Assembly (NCBI RefSeq): GCF_015477835.1
Contig: NZ_JADLQN010000001.1
Location: forward strand, 1,612,001-1,676,000
Length of the DNA stretch: 64,000 bases
Reading direction: 5' to 3'
Origin: Nocardia higoensis
GTDB taxonomy: Bacteria; Actinomycetota; Actinomycetes; Mycobacteriales; Mycobacteriaceae
Shown: one piece after another, positions 10,710 to 24,222 of the stretch
Layout: each line of letters begins with the position of its first letter
Position numbering within the stretch: position 1 is the first letter of the stretch
The notes under the pieces: model-generated
What the model was told of the DNA's origin: nothing
What the model saw: the letters and a program-made list of their open reading frames with translations, nothing else
Databases searched by the model: none
Position numbers and translations under genes: made by a program

Positions 10710-11708
10710 TCAGGAGTTGCCCGCGATGATCACCTGCGGGATGCCGGTGCCCAGGGCTACCGGCACGCAGACCGGTTCGGGAGCGTGGCCGGGATCGAGC
10801 ACCGTCAGGAGCAGATCCCGGACGAACGGGTCGTAGACCATGTGGAAGTGGCCGGTCAGGTTCTGCGGGCACAGATCCTGGATGGCGATATTGCGGGCGC
10901 CCTGGCCGCGCAGCGCGATGTTCTCGAACGGCTGGATCATCTCGTCGACCCGGCTGCCGACGGTCACGTACTCGACGCCGGGCACCGTGTCGCCGCCCTC
11001 GTTGAGCGCCAGCATGGTCGGCGATCCCTGGGCCTGCTGCACCGCGGCCAGTGAGGTGACCGTCGCGAAGAGGTCGAGCGCGCCCGGGATGGCCTGCGCG
11101 ACGGGGACCAGCCCGTACATCACGCCGCCGTAGGTGGGCGAGGCCAGTCCGATCCAGCGTGCGACCTTCGGCGCTCCCCCCAGTTTGTTGACGTAGTAGC
11201 GGGTTACGTTGGCGCCCTGGGAGAAACCGACGAGATCGACCTGTTGCGCGCCGGTCTCGGCCAGGACACGGTCGACGAACGCGCCGATCTGCACGGCACT
11301 GTCCCGCAGATCCTCGGTGCCGTAGGTATCCGCGCCCACCGCGGCGCCGTAGTTCGGGGCGAAGACGCAGAATCCGGCAGCCACCAGGCTCGGCCCGATC
11401 GCCGACCAGTCGGAGTAGGCGGAGGAATCGGTGCCGTGCGCGAGGACCACGGGCCTGGGATGTCCGGCATCGGGGCGGCAGTCGAAATCATTGGTCCCCG
11501 AGGGGGTCACGTTCTGATGCTGCCTCTGATAGAGGGCGGCTCCGAGATGGTCGGATTGAATCGGGCCCGCGACGGTCGGAACCGCGGCGGGCTCCCCGGA
11601 TGCGGTAGCCGTGGCGATGACGAGCGCCACGACTGTCAGAATTCCGATTGTCGTGGCGCGCACCGCTTGTGACACTCCCCGCCCACGACCACTCCCCAGT
11701 TGTTGCAT
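10710..11708 (-). CDS. secreted lipase/esterase, class 2 family
   Basis: A 332-residue alpha/beta hydrolase exported by a Sec-type signal: a basic start and a hydrophobic run TTIGILTVVALVIATATASG (about residues 17-36). The mature part shows the oxyanion motif VVLAHGTDSS, the nucleophile elbow GFSQG, and a late GHFHMVYDPFV that supplies the likely catalytic His. This fits EstB/lipase class 2 acyl-ester hydrolases. ATG 11708 is chosen; an internal GTG at 11675 also begins a good signal peptide, but its purine-rich site is too close. The family has about four Cys that could pair outside the cell. The substrate is unknown. Confidence 0.82.
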   Translation of the reverse strand: MQQLGSGRGRGVSQAVRATTIGILTVVALVIATATASGEPAAVPTVAGPIQSDHLGAALYQRQHQNVTPSGTNDFDCRPDAGHPRPVVLAHGTDSSAYSDWSAIGPSLVAAGFCVFAPNYGAAVGADTYGTEDLRDSAVQIGAFVDRVLAETGAQQVDLVGFSQGANVTRYYVNKLGGAPKVARWIGLASPTYGGVMYGLVPVAQAIPGALDLFATVTSLAAVQQAQGSPTMLALNEGGDTVPGVEYVTVGSRVDEMIQPFENIALRGQGARNIAIQDLCPQNLTGHFHMVYDPFVRDLLLTVLDPGHAPEPVCVPVALGTGIPQVIIAGNS

Positions 11709-11767
11709 GTCCCAATGATCCCCCGAAAGCGCGACACGGCGCATCGCGAGGAGATATCAGGAACGTC

Positions 11768-12406
11768 TCAGGATTGCGGAGTGTCGTCCTCGGCGAGGAT
11801 GCGGTAGAGCGACTTCCGCGCTTCGTTGAGCACGTCGGCGGCTTTGGCCGCTTGTTCGGGGGTGCCGACCGCCGCTACCTGGGCCACCGCGCCCATCAAC
11901 TGGCCGACCAGTGCGCGCAGGTCGATCGCCTGGGCGCCGACGTCGTTCTTCACATCGGCCCACGGGTCGCCCAGTTCGTCCCGGTTCTCGGCGACGTAGG
12001 CGACGCCCTCGTCGGTCAGCTCCGCGGTCTTGCGACCGGCGACCTTGTCGATGATCACCAGGCCCTCGTCCTCGAGTTGGGAGAGGGCGGGGTAGATCGA
12101 CCCGGGGCTGGGGCGCCAGATGTCGTCGCTGCGTTCCCTGATCTGCTGGATGAGTTCGTAACCGTGCATGGGTCGCTCGGTGAGCAGCAGCAGTACGGCC
12201 GCGCGGACGTCGCCGCGCCTGCCGCGTCCGCCGCGCCCGCGGCCGCGTCCGACGTGCGGCCCGAACCCCGGACCGAAGCCGGCGCCGGGACCGAAGTCGG
12301 GACCGAAACCGTGCCTGGGCCCGCGCCGATGAGCCCGGCGCTCGACATCCTTCGGGCCGCGCCGGTGTCCGTGCGGGTGGCGATGATTTCCGTAGCTGTT
12401 CTCCAT
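11768..12406 (-). CDS. PadR-family regulator with His-rich N terminus
   Basis: A 212-residue PadR transcriptional regulator. The winged helix (about 68-140) contains VLLLLTERPMHGYELIQQI, the SPGSIYPALSQLEDEGLV recognition segment and the wing. A helical dimerisation domain follows. Residues 1-62 are unusual: a His/Arg-rich stretch (NHRHPHGHRRG and similar) then a Gly/Phe/Pro-rich linker, suggesting possible metal sensing or nonspecific DNA contact. A dyad and direct repeats (12448-12488) lie 42-82 bp upstream of the start, a likely self-operator. The secreted lipase is just downstream on the same strand, 59 bp away, and is a plausible co-transcribed gene. Confidence 0.85.
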   Translation of the reverse strand: MENSYGNHRHPHGHRRGPKDVERRAHRRGPRHGFGPDFGPGAGFGPGFGPHVGRGRGRGGRGRRGDVRAAVLLLLTERPMHGYELIQQIRERSDDIWRPSPGSIYPALSQLEDEGLVIIDKVAGRKTAELTDEGVAYVAENRDELGDPWADVKNDVGAQAIDLRALVGQLMGAVAQVAAVGTPEQAAKAADVLNEARKSLYRILAEDDTPQS

Positions 12407-12447
12407 TGGTGAGCCTCCTCAGGCGTCTCGGCTTTTCGTATGCAGTC

Positions 12448-12488
12448 GACGATATATCGGCAATGCATCCAATGCAAGGGATATGTCG
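12448..12488. promoter_or_regulatory. candidate PadR operator
   Basis: The segment holds the perfect palindrome CGATATATCG (12450-12459), two direct copies of CAATGCA (12461-12467 and 12470-12476) and a partial mirror GATATGTCG at its right end. It is AT-rich against a very GC-rich background and sits just upstream of the padR start. Autoregulation is inferred from PadR family habit. Confidence 0.45.
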
Positions 12489-12502
12489 TGGTGTTCCACG
12501 AC
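12485..12502. repeat. inverted repeat GTCGTGG/CCACGAC
   Basis: A perfect 7-bp stem with a TGTT loop next to the padR upstream region and about 190 bp beyond the end of priA. It may be part of the operator or a weak priA terminator. Confidence 0.3.
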
Positions 12503-12691
12503 TCACCTTCTCGAATCGAGGCACCGCCAGATCCCGGTGCGCGGAGCCGTGCTCGCCGCCATACAGCGCGAACCGCGATGCCCGACAGACGCCTGGGGTT
12601 CCGAACAGCTTCCGGAGGCCGGCCGCGGGATCGAGGGGCTACCCGCGATCGGGACACTCGCCGTCCGCCGAGGGACGCCGACGCAGGGTGA

Positions 12692-15379
12692 TCAGCCGAT
12701 GTCGACAGGATCGATCTGGACCCGCAGCGGCGCGTCCGAGCGGTGGGTACTGCGCACCGCCTGTGCGGCGACCAGTGCGCGCGCCAACGCCGCACCTCCC
12801 CGGCGGTCGATCCGGAGCAGTATCCGCTCGACTTCGGCGTCGGAATCGCCGGAGAACGGTGCGCGCGCCCCCGGCGGCAGCGGCACCGGGCCGAGCACCT
12901 CCACCCCGGCAGGCAAGGTCGCGGCGGCGAGCAGCTCGGCGACGGCTTCGGACGAGCCGTCGACGGCAGCCAATCGCACGGCGGGCGGGAACCCCACCTC
13001 GGCGCGCGCGTCCACCTCCGACCTGGCATGCCCGACCGGGTCCCACCGCACCAGCGCCTGCACTGTCGGCAGGGCGGGTTCGGCCATGACCACGACCTGC
13101 CCGTGCGCACGCACCAGCGCCGCCGCGTTCAGCCAGCGGCGCAGCGCGTCTTCGGTGGCGCGCAGGTCCGCGCGGCCGAGCAGCGCCCAGCCGTCCAGCA
13201 ACAGCGCGACGCCGTAACCGCCACGAACCACCGGTTCCGCACCGACCGTCGCCACCACCACCTGCGGACCGGGCTCGACCGTGTCGAGCATCGACCCGGC
13301 ACTCGACCCGCGGATCGGCACACCGGGAAATGCCCGGCCCAGCTCTTCGGCAGTTCGTGCCGCGCCGATCACCACGGCTCGCAACGCCCGCGCCGCACAC
13401 ACCGGGCAGCGATAGGCGGTCTCGGAAACACCGCACCACCGGCAGGCCGGGCTGTGCGCCACCGCCCCCGCACCTGCCTCCGGTACCGCGAGCGGACCGT
13501 TGCAGCGCCTGCATCGTGCGGGGGTGCGGCACTTTCCGCACGCGAGCGCGGGCACATAGCCGCGCCGGGGCACTTGGACCAGCACCGCGGCCCCTTCTTT
13601 CAGCGCGGCGCGGGCAGCGGCGAACGCCGCCGCGGGGATACGGACCGCACGAGCGATCGGATCACGCTCGAGCGCGATATCGCTGTCGCCCGGCGCGCTG
13701 ATACGCGGTGCGGCCTTGCGCAGCACCGATCGATCCGCGATCAGATCGTGCGCCCAGCCGCTGTCGACGGCGGCTTGGATCTCTGCCGTGCGGGCGAAAC
13801 CGGCGGCCACGAACGCCGCCCCCGTCTGGTGCGCCCGCAGCATGGCCACCTCGCGCGCATGCGGGTACGGCGCGCGCGGCTCGGCATAGGTGTCGTCGCC
13901 GTCGTCCCAGATCGCCAGCAGGCCGAGGTCGGCGACCGGCGCGAACACCGCGCTGCGTGTTCCCACCACCAGCCGTGCCTGCCCGCGTAACACCGCCAGC
14001 CAGCGCCGGTACCGCGCGGCAGGACCCAACCCCGCCGACAGGCCGACCACCCGATCTCCCACCAGCACTTGGCATTCCGCGAGTACTCGATCGAGATCCC
14101 GCTGATCCGGGACCATGATGATCGCCCCGCGTCCCGCCAGCACCACCGTCGACGCCAGCTCGGCCAGTCGGCGCGCCCAGTCCTCCCCCGGCAACGCCTG
14201 CCACGCCGCCCGTACACCCTTGCCCGCCGCGAGCGCGCCGACGAAGGATTCTCCGTGCGCATAGCGTGCCCACGGGGCACCGCGTACCGTTCGCTGCGCC
14301 GCCGAGTCGGCTCCGCCGTGTTCGGACGGACCAGCCTCCGCCCGACGTCCGGGATCTGCGCCGGCACCGATCGGCGTCTCCGCCGTCGGAGCGTCCGCGG
14401 CATCCCCCCGGCGCGCCGCCTCGGCACCGCGGCCCACACCGACACCGCGCCCGCTCCGGGCGTCAGGATCGGCATCGGCATGACCGTCACCGGCATCAGT
14501 ATGCGCATCGCCACCAGAACCCGGACCAGCACCGCCATCGGTACCAGTACCGGCACCGGCATCGCCACCAGCACCAGCACCGCCACCAGCAGCACCGCCA
14601 TCGGCATCGGCATCGGCATCGGCATCGGCATCGGCATCGGCATCGGGAATATCCGCCTCACCGGAAGCCGAAGCCGAGGCGGGCAACGACGTCTGGCCCG
14701 CGTTCGGGTCGGACATCGGCGAAACCCCTTCGGCCACAGCTTCTTCGGCGCTGTGCCCCACCTCCGGCCCGGGGCTCGGGCGCGCGCCGACGCCGTCGTC
14801 GTTCGCGCCCGAATCCATAGTGGGTCGCGGCACGGACACAGGTGCCGTGCCTGATTCCGCTCCCGAGTGTTCGACAGCGGAAACAGTGGCCGTTGTTTTC
14901 TGTCCCCCAGCGCTTTTCGCCTTCTGCGTCCCACCGGTCTCGGTGCGCGCGTGCCGAGGTGGAACGGCCAGACGCAGGACATCCGCGCGGGTGCCCGCGT
15001 ACCTGGCCGCGACAGTGGTTGCCAGATGCAGGATTTCGGGCGTGAGCACCTGCTCGCCGGAGACGACGCGCTCCAGGGCGATGAGTTTCCCGGGGTGCTC
15101 GCTGCGCTCCAGGCGTTCGAGAAGATAACCGTCTACCAGTCGTCCCGCGAAGCGGACGCGCACCCGCACTCCGGGGCGGGCGATGTCGTCGAACTCGGCC
15201 GGGACGAGATAGTCGAAGTCGCGATCGAGGTGCGCCGGGGTGAGCAACGGCAGCACACGCGCGACCGGCAGCGTCGCGGCGGGAGCTCTGGCCTCGGCCC
15301 GGCGGGCCGCAGACGCCGCCGCCCCCGCGGACTTCTCGTCCGCGGGGGCAGCTGGTTCGCCGGCGGTGGGTCGGCTCAC
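12692..15379 (-). CDS. priA: primosomal protein N' (PriA-like, helicase-defective), low-complexity insert
   Basis: An 895-residue PriA, the replication-restart factor. The N-terminal 3' DNA-binding domain (about 37-140, RVLPLLTPAHLDRDFDYLVP) and the zinc-binding insert (about 610-660: CGKCRTPARCRRC, then CRWCG and CPVC) are present. Walker A is not recognisable and the DEAH position reads IWDDGDD, so helicase activity is probably absent, as known for actinobacterial PriA. Residues about 143-363 are a Gly/Ala/Asp-rich low-complexity insertion including a run of Asp-Ala encoded by a hexanucleotide microsatellite. The start is GTG 15379. The gene follows metK by 15 bp and is probably co-transcribed with it. 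Confidence 0.88.
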   Translation of the reverse strand: MSRPTAGEPAAPADEKSAGAAASAARRAEARAPAATLPVARVLPLLTPAHLDRDFDYLVPAEFDDIARPGVRVRVRFAGRLVDGYLLERLERSEHPGKLIALERVVSGEQVLTPEILHLATTVAARYAGTRADVLRLAVPPRHARTETGGTQKAKSAGGQKTTATVSAVEHSGAESGTAPVSVPRPTMDSGANDDGVGARPSPGPEVGHSAEEAVAEGVSPMSDPNAGQTSLPASASASGEADIPDADADADADADADADGGAAGGGAGAGGDAGAGTGTDGGAGPGSGGDAHTDAGDGHADADPDARSGRGVGVGRGAEAARRGDAADAPTAETPIGAGADPGRRAEAGPSEHGGADSAAQRTVRGAPWARYAHGESFVGALAAGKGVRAAWQALPGEDWARRLAELASTVVLAGRGAIIMVPDQRDLDRVLAECQVLVGDRVVGLSAGLGPAARYRRWLAVLRGQARLVVGTRSAVFAPVADLGLLAIWDDGDDTYAEPRAPYPHAREVAMLRAHQTGAAFVAAGFARTAEIQAAVDSGWAHDLIADRSVLRKAAPRISAPGDSDIALERDPIARAVRIPAAAFAAARAALKEGAAVLVQVPRRGYVPALACGKCRTPARCRRCNGPLAVPEAGAGAVAHSPACRWCGVSETAYRCPVCAARALRAVVIGAARTAEELGRAFPGVPIRGSSAGSMLDTVEPGPQVVVATVGAEPVVRGGYGVALLLDGWALLGRADLRATEDALRRWLNAAALVRAHGQVVVMAEPALPTVQALVRWDPVGHARSEVDARAEVGFPPAVRLAAVDGSSEAVAELLAAATLPAGVEVLGPVPLPPGARAPFSGDSDAEVERILLRIDRRGGAALARALVAAQAVRSTHRSDAPLRVQIDPVDIG
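14599..14646. repeat. (CATCGG)8 hexanucleotide microsatellite inside priA
   Basis: Eight uninterrupted copies of CATCGG on the plus strand (48 bp), read on the minus strand as alternating Asp-Ala codons. Flanking sequence contains further imperfect CACCAG/CATCGG units between 14440 and 14660. As the unit is a multiple of three, slippage would change PriA length without frameshift. Confidence 0.95.
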
Positions 15380-15394
15380 GCTGACCCGGTCGAC

Positions 15395-16606
15395 CTAGAG
15401 ACCGACAGCGGCGCGCAGCTTGTCGGCGCGGTCGGTGTGCTCCCAGGGCAGGTCGACATCGGTGCGGCCGAAGTGACCGTAGGCGGCGGTCGGCGCGTAG
15501 ATCGGGCGCAGCAGATCCAGGTCGCGGATGATCGCGCCCGGACGCAGGTCGAACACCTCGGTGATCGCGGCCGAGATGCGCGCCGGATCGACCTTCTCGG
15601 TGCCGAAGGTCTCCACGAACAGGCCCACCGGGGCCGCCTTGCCGATGGCGTAGGCGACCTGCACCTCGACACGTTCGGCCAGGTCGGCCGCGACGACGTT
15701 CTTGGCGACCCAGCGCATGGCGTAGGCAGCCGAGCGGTCCACCTTCGACGGATCCTTGCCGGAGAAGGCGCCGCCGCCGTGGCGGGCCATGCCGCCGTAG
15801 GTGTCGACGATGATCTTGCGGCCGGTCAGGCCCGCGTCACCCATCGGGCCGCCGAGGACGAACTTGCCGGTCGGGTTGACCAGCAGCCGGATGTCGGAGA
15901 TGTCCAGGGTGGGCAGGTCCAGGTCGGCGAGCACCGCGTCGAGGACCTTCTCCCGGATGTCGGGGGCGAGCAGGTTGTCCAGATCGATGTCGGCGGCGTG
16001 CTGGGTCGAGATGACCACGGTGTCCAGCCGGACCGGGCGATCGCCGTCGTATTCGATGGTGACCTGGGTCTTGCCGTCGGGCCGCAGGTACGGCAGCACG
16101 CCGGTCTTACGGACCTCGGTGAGCTTGCGCGAGAGCCGGTGCGCCAGCGCGATCGGCAGTGGCATCAGCTCGGGGGTGTCGCGGGTGGCGTAGCCGAACA
16201 TCAGGCCCTGGTCGCCCGCGCCCTGCTTGGCGATCTCATCGTCGGTACCGCCGACGCGCGCCTCGTGCGAGGTGTCCACGCCCTGAGCGATGTCGGGCGA
16301 CTGGGCACCGATGGCGATATTGACGCCGCAGGAGTTGCCGTCGAAGCCCTTGGCGGAGGAGTCGTAGCCGATATCGAGGACCTTCTCGCGGACGATGCGC
16401 GGAATGTCGGCCCAGGCCGAGGTGGTGACCTCACCGGCGACGTGCACCTGGCCGGTGGTCACGAGGGTTTCCACGGCGACCCGGCTGTGCGGGTCTTCGG
16501 CGAGCAACGCGTCGAGGACGGAATCGCTGATCGCGTCACAGATCTTGTCCGGGTGACCTTCGGTCACGGACTCACTGGTGAATAGGCGGCTGCCAGTCGT
16601 GCGCAC
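15395..16606 (-). CDS. metK: S-adenosylmethionine synthetase
   Basis: A 403-residue methionine adenosyltransferase that makes SAM from ATP and methionine. Signatures are [16 protein letters not shown] at the N terminus and [21 protein letters not shown] in the ATP/phosphate loop; the length is normal. The start is GTG 16606 behind a strong GGGAGAGGGAA site. The 256-bp upstream gap to coaBC shows no recognisable SAM riboswitch; a short upstream promoter region is assumed. It lies in the conserved gmk-rpoZ-coaBC-metK-priA order of Actinobacteria. Confidence 0.97.
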   Translation of the reverse strand: MRTTGSRLFTSESVTEGHPDKICDAISDSVLDALLAEDPHSRVAVETLVTTGQVHVAGEVTTSAWADIPRIVREKVLDIGYDSSAKGFDGNSCGVNIAIGAQSPDIAQGVDTSHEARVGGTDDEIAKQGAGDQGLMFGYATRDTPELMPLPIALAHRLSRKLTEVRKTGVLPYLRPDGKTQVTIEYDGDRPVRLDTVVISTQHAADIDLDNLLAPDIREKVLDAVLADLDLPTLDISDIRLLVNPTGKFVLGGPMGDAGLTGRKIIVDTYGGMARHGGGAFSGKDPSKVDRSAAYAMRWVAKNVVAADLAERVEVQVAYAIGKAAPVGLFVETFGTEKVDPARISAAITEVFDLRPGAIIRDLDLLRPIYAPTAAYGHFGRTDVDLPWEHTDRADKLRAAVGL

Positions 16607-16862
16607 AGTTCTTCCCTCTCCCTGACGGGTTAGTCGTATCGAATCGCGACAGCGACAGTACGTGACGCCACTGCCGCGTGGCCCTTCCCCTGCAGACTAT
16701 TCCAGATCCTGGACACCGATGGTCGCGGCGACACCGAGGTTCACCGCCCATTCGTCTGCCCGGCGCGTATCGGGTCGGCAGCTCGACGGCACCTGTGACG
16801 AAGAGCGGGCCGAACCGCTCCCCGCACAAGATCTTTCGGCGCGCGGTCGTGATTCGCCGATC
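16607..16862 (-). other. metK upstream region
   Basis: A 256-bp intergenic stretch between coaBC and metK. It contains a strong purine-rich ribosome-binding site at its left end. No clear riboswitch fold, terminator or credible open reading frame was found. Confidence 0.5.
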
Positions 16863-18089
16863 TCAGGAACGCAACAGCGGCACCAGCGCGTCGAGCACCC
16901 GGCTGGCCAGCAATGCCTTCGACCCGTGGTCGAGCGCCTGTTCGGCACCGTCGGCGCCGAGCAACCAGCCGTCGTTGGTGTCGACCTCGAACGCCTTGCC
17001 CTCGCCCACGGCATTGACCACGAGCAGATCGCAGCCCTTACGCGCCAGTTTGGCGCGCGCGTGGGTGAGCACGTCTCCGTCCTCGTCACCGGTCTCCGCG
17101 GCGAAGCCGACGATGGCGGTGCCGGGCAGCTGCCCGTCGCGACGGGACTGCACGAGGCCGGCGAGGATGTCGTCGTTCTTGGTCAGCGGGATGACGTCGG
17201 GCTCGCCCGCGCCCTTCTTGATCTTGACGGCGGCCACGTTGGTCGGCCGGAAGTCGGCCACCGCCGCCGCCATGATCACCGCGTCGGCGCCGACGGCGTG
17301 CTTGTCGACAGCGGTCTTGAGTTGGTCGGCGGTGGTGATATGCACCAGATCGACCGCGGCGGGCGCGGCCATCTCGATGGTGTTGCCCGCGATGAGCGTG
17401 ACCTGCGCGCCGCGCTGGGCGGCGACCCTGGCCAGTGCGTAACCCTGTTTGCCGGAACTGCGGTTGCCGAGGAAGCGCACCGGATCCAGCGGCTCACGCG
17501 TGCCGCCCGCGGTGATCACGATGCGCTTGCCGACCAGATCGCGCGGCACGGCGTCCTGACGTTCCTGCAGCAGCGAGGCCAAGCCGAAGATCTCCTCGGG
17601 CTCGGGTAGCCGGCCCGGTCCGGTGTCGGTACCGGTGAGCCGGCCCGAGGCCGGTTCCATGACGACCGCGCCGTGCGCGCGCAGGGTGGCCACGTTGGCC
17701 TGAGTGGCCGGATGCTCCCACATCTCGGTGTGCATCGCGGGCGCGAACAGCACCGGACATCGGGCGGTGAGCAGGGTGGCGGTGAGCAGGTCGTCCGCGC
17801 GGCCGTGCGCGGCACGGGCCATCAGATCGGCGGTCGCGGGGGCGATGACGACCAGATCGGCTTCCTGGCCCAGCCGTACATGGGGCACCTCGGGGACGTC
17901 GGTGAACACATCGGTGTGCACCGGATTCCCGGACAGCGCCTCGAAGGTGGCCTTGCCGACGAACTGCAAGGCCGACTCGGTGGGGATCACCCGGACCTGA
18001 TGCCCTGTCTCGGTGAACCGCCGGATCAACGCGCAGGCCTTGTAGGCGGCGATCCCGCCGCCGACGCCGACGACGATGCGTGTGCTCAC
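16863..18089 (-). CDS. coaBC: bifunctional phosphopantothenoylcysteine decarboxylase / phosphopantothenate-cysteine ligase
   Basis: A 408-residue fusion catalysing two steps of coenzyme A synthesis. The N-terminal flavoprotein decarboxylase (about 1-180) shows GGIAAYKACALIRRF and the active-site PAMHTEMWEHPATQANV. The C-terminal CTP-dependent ligase (about 188-408) shows GGTREPLDPVRFLGNRSSGKQGYALA and KNDDILAGL. The start is GTG 18089. It lies downstream of rpoZ (63 bp), in the order conserved across Actinobacteria. Confidence 0.96.
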   Translation of the reverse strand: MSTRIVVGVGGGIAAYKACALIRRFTETGHQVRVIPTESALQFVGKATFEALSGNPVHTDVFTDVPEVPHVRLGQEADLVVIAPATADLMARAAHGRADDLLTATLLTARCPVLFAPAMHTEMWEHPATQANVATLRAHGAVVMEPASGRLTGTDTGPGRLPEPEEIFGLASLLQERQDAVPRDLVGKRIVITAGGTREPLDPVRFLGNRSSGKQGYALARVAAQRGAQVTLIAGNTIEMAAPAAVDLVHITTADQLKTAVDKHAVGADAVIMAAAVADFRPTNVAAVKIKKGAGEPDVIPLTKNDDILAGLVQSRRDGQLPGTAIVGFAAETGDEDGDVLTHARAKLARKGCDLLVVNAVGEGKAFEVDTNDGWLLGADGAEQALDHGSKALLASRVLDALVPLLRS

Positions 18090-18152
18090 TACGCCTCCGT
18101 GTTTTCACTTGATCTCGGCGTGCCGACTGCTCTCGGCGTCACCGAGGTGGAG

Positions 18153-19111
<959 letters not shown>

Positions 19112-19118
19112 CTCGATG

Positions 19119-19439
19119 TCAGGCGTCGAAGTCGAATCGGGCCAGCAGCGCCTTGCGCTGCCGATCGCCGAGTCCGCGCAGGCGGCGGGTGGGGGCGATC
19201 TCCAGCTCGCTCATGATTTCGGCCGCCTTGACCTTGCCCACCTTGGGCAGGGCCTCGAGCAGCGCCGACACCTTCATCTTGCCGAGGATCTCGTCGGTTT
19301 CGGCGTCGGTGAGCACGCTCTTCAGGTCGGTGCCGCCACGCTTCAAGCGCTCCTTGAGCTCCGCCCGAGCGCGGCGAGCAGCAGCCGCCTTCTCCAGAGC
19401 AGCGGCGCGCTGCTCGTCAGTCAGCTGGGGAAGGGCCAC
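19119..19439 (-). CDS. mihF: actinobacterial integration host factor
   Basis: A 106-residue mIHF, an essential nucleoid-associated DNA-bending protein of Actinobacteria, unrelated to the alpha/beta IHF of proteobacteria. The basic N-terminal helix ([20 protein letters not shown]) and the helix-turn-helix-like core ([24 protein letters not shown], then [14 protein letters not shown]) are well conserved. The start is GTG 19439 behind GGAGGA. It is upstream of gmk as in mycobacteria and Streptomyces. A long upstream non-coding stretch suggests independent transcription from the pyr operon. Confidence 0.95.
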   Translation of the reverse strand: MALPQLTDEQRAAALEKAAAARRARAELKERLKRGGTDLKSVLTDAETDEILGKMKVSALLEALPKVGKVKAAEIMSELEIAPTRRLRGLGDRQRKALLARFDFDA

Positions 19440-19824
19440 GGTTCCTCCGTCTCATCGTTCATTGCTAATCCAGCCGTCGAAGAGCCGACGGCTCCAGCGA
19501 CCGTACCCACGACGTCCGCCGATTGCGAACCCACCCCCCAGGTCAGCGCATGATTCCGCATGCCGTAAGGGCGAGCAGCGCGGGATGCGCGCCGCGCTCC
19601 GGCTATAGGCGTGATCGTACTCCGAAATTCCCCGAAAACGCTTGGACCTGCGTTTTTCCCATTCGACGGTGAGTTAGCCGACAGATAGCGACACAGCCCG
19701 ACACTCGCCCGGCAACCCCGAGCCCTCCGACCAGGAACTTTCTGGATTTCGCCCGCGTGTCGCGCTTTTCTTGCGCGTGTCGCATCGAACACATGTCTCA
19801 TCCGGCCCGATCGGGCCACGTGAC

Positions 19825-19865
19825 GCGACGAGCCCCCGGGTGATGGCCACCCGGGGGCTCGTCGC
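19825..19865 (-). terminator. terminator of the pyr operon
   Basis: A perfect 17-bp stem (19825-19841 with 19849-19865, core GAGCCCCCGGGT) with a 7-nt loop. It is the strongest hairpin in the window, about 155 bases after the pyrF stop, and separates the pyr operon from mihF. It lacks a T tract. Confidence 0.75.
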
Positions 19866-19897
19866 AAGAACTCTCGCCGCGGGCTTGCCGCCCTCCT

Positions 19898-19921
19898 GAC
19901 CCCCATGGGACCGCGGGGGTC
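19898..19921 (-). repeat. second hairpin after pyrF
   Basis: GACCCCC (19898-19904) and GGGGGTC (19915-19921) form a 7-bp stem with a 10-nt loop. It lies between the first hairpin downstream of pyrF and the main terminator. Confidence 0.5.
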
Positions 19922-19947
19922 ACCGGGAGGTCGGTACAGACCCCAAA

Positions 19948-19971
19948 CCGCTGGAGAAACGAAACCAGCGG
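19948..19971 (-). repeat. first hairpin after pyrF
   Basis: CCGCTGG (19948-19954) and CCAGCGG (19965-19971) form a 7-bp stem with a purine-rich 10-nt loop, about 50 bases after the pyrF stop. It may protect the 3' end of the pyr transcript or act as a leaky terminator. Confidence 0.5.
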
Positions 19972-20020
19972 CCGACACGGGCCTTCCTACCCACTCCCGG
20001 GTGACGCCAAACCTCGTGTA

Positions 20021-20845
20021 TCACCTTCGGAGGAAACCGAATTCGCCCTGCAGCGCATCGAGGCGGGCGCGCAACGCCGAGACCGACGGCCCCTCGCGCA
20101 GCACTTCCCGCGAGACGTTCGGCACCACGGCCCGCAGCATGGCCTCGGGCACCAGCCCGCGCACCGACTCCGGTCCGCCACCCTGCGCGCCGACGCCCGG
20201 CATCAGGATCGGCCCGTTGAGCGCGGACAGGTCAGGGGCGACGGCCAGTGTGGCGCCGACAACGACGCCGACCGAGCCGAACTCCGCGTCCGCATTGCGG
20301 GCCGCCGCCTCGTCGACCATGGTCTGCGCGATGCTGCGCCCGTCGGCCGCGACGGCGGTCTGTACCTGAGCGCCCTCCGGATTCGAGGTGGCCGCGAGGA
20401 CGAACACCCCGCGTCCGTTGGCCTCGGCCAGCGCCAGCGCCGGAGCGAGGGAGCCGAAGCCGAGATACGGCGACACTGTGACAGCGTCCGAACCGAGCGG
20501 TCCGTCGGCGAGCCAGGTCCGCGCGTAGGCGTCCATCGTGGAGCCGATGTCACCGCGCTTGGCGTCGGCGAGCACCAAGGTGCCCGACGCGCGCAACACC
20601 TCGACGGCCCGTTCCAGCACGGCGATGCCCGCCGAACCGTAGGCCTCGAAGAACGCGACCTGCGGTTTGACCAGCGCCACCATGCCGTCGAAGGCCTCGA
20701 CGCAGATCTCGGCGAATCGCTCGAGCCCTTCGGCGTCCTCGGTCAGGCCCCACTCCCGCAGCAGGTGCGGGTGCGGGTCGATGCCGACGCACAGCGGGCC
20801 GAAGCCGTCCATCGCCTCGCGTAATCGGGTGCCGAAGCTGCTCAC
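20021..20845 (-). CDS. pyrF: orotidine 5'-phosphate decarboxylase
   Basis: A 274-residue type 2 (mycobacterial-type) OMP decarboxylase, the last step to UMP. The catalytic Lys/Asp cluster reads [32 protein letters not shown] and [16 protein letters not shown] are further signatures. The start is GTG 20845 with a GGAGGAG site, giving the family length; more in-frame sequence upstream lies within carB. It is the last gene of the pyr operon, 44 bp after carB, followed by three hairpins. Confidence 0.96.
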   Translation of the reverse strand: MSSFGTRLREAMDGFGPLCVGIDPHPHLLREWGLTEDAEGLERFAEICVEAFDGMVALVKPQVAFFEAYGSAGIAVLERAVEVLRASGTLVLADAKRGDIGSTMDAYARTWLADGPLGSDAVTVSPYLGFGSLAPALALAEANGRGVFVLAATSNPEGAQVQTAVAADGRSIAQTMVDEAAARNADAEFGSVGVVVGATLAVAPDLSALNGPILMPGVGAQGGGPESVRGLVPEAMLRAVVPNVSREVLREGPSVSALRARLDALQGEFGFLRR

Positions 20846-20889
20846 CTGACTCCTCCCGCCGTGCTCGGCGTGCCGTGACCGTGCTCGAC

Positions 20890-24221
<3,332 letters not shown>

Positions 24222-24222
<1 letters not shown>

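Larger units (their letters stand above)
19440..20020 (-). other. non-coding gap between pyrF and mihF
   Basis: A 581-bp stretch with no convincing gene. Its pyrF-proximal part carries three hairpins in a row (19825-19971). The mihF-proximal 360 bp is comparatively AT-richer (for example 19610-19690) and likely contains the mihF promoter and a long leader. In M. tuberculosis this interval holds a PE/PPE pair (PE15/PPE20), which is absent here. Confidence 0.6.

Noticed and set aside
14440..14660. Mobile or integrated repetitive element
   Set aside because: The repeats are in frame within priA and encode Asp/Ala/Gly. There are no ends or transposase.
16607..16862. SAM riboswitch upstream of metK
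   Set aside because: No characteristic core or pseudoknot pattern could be found by eye.
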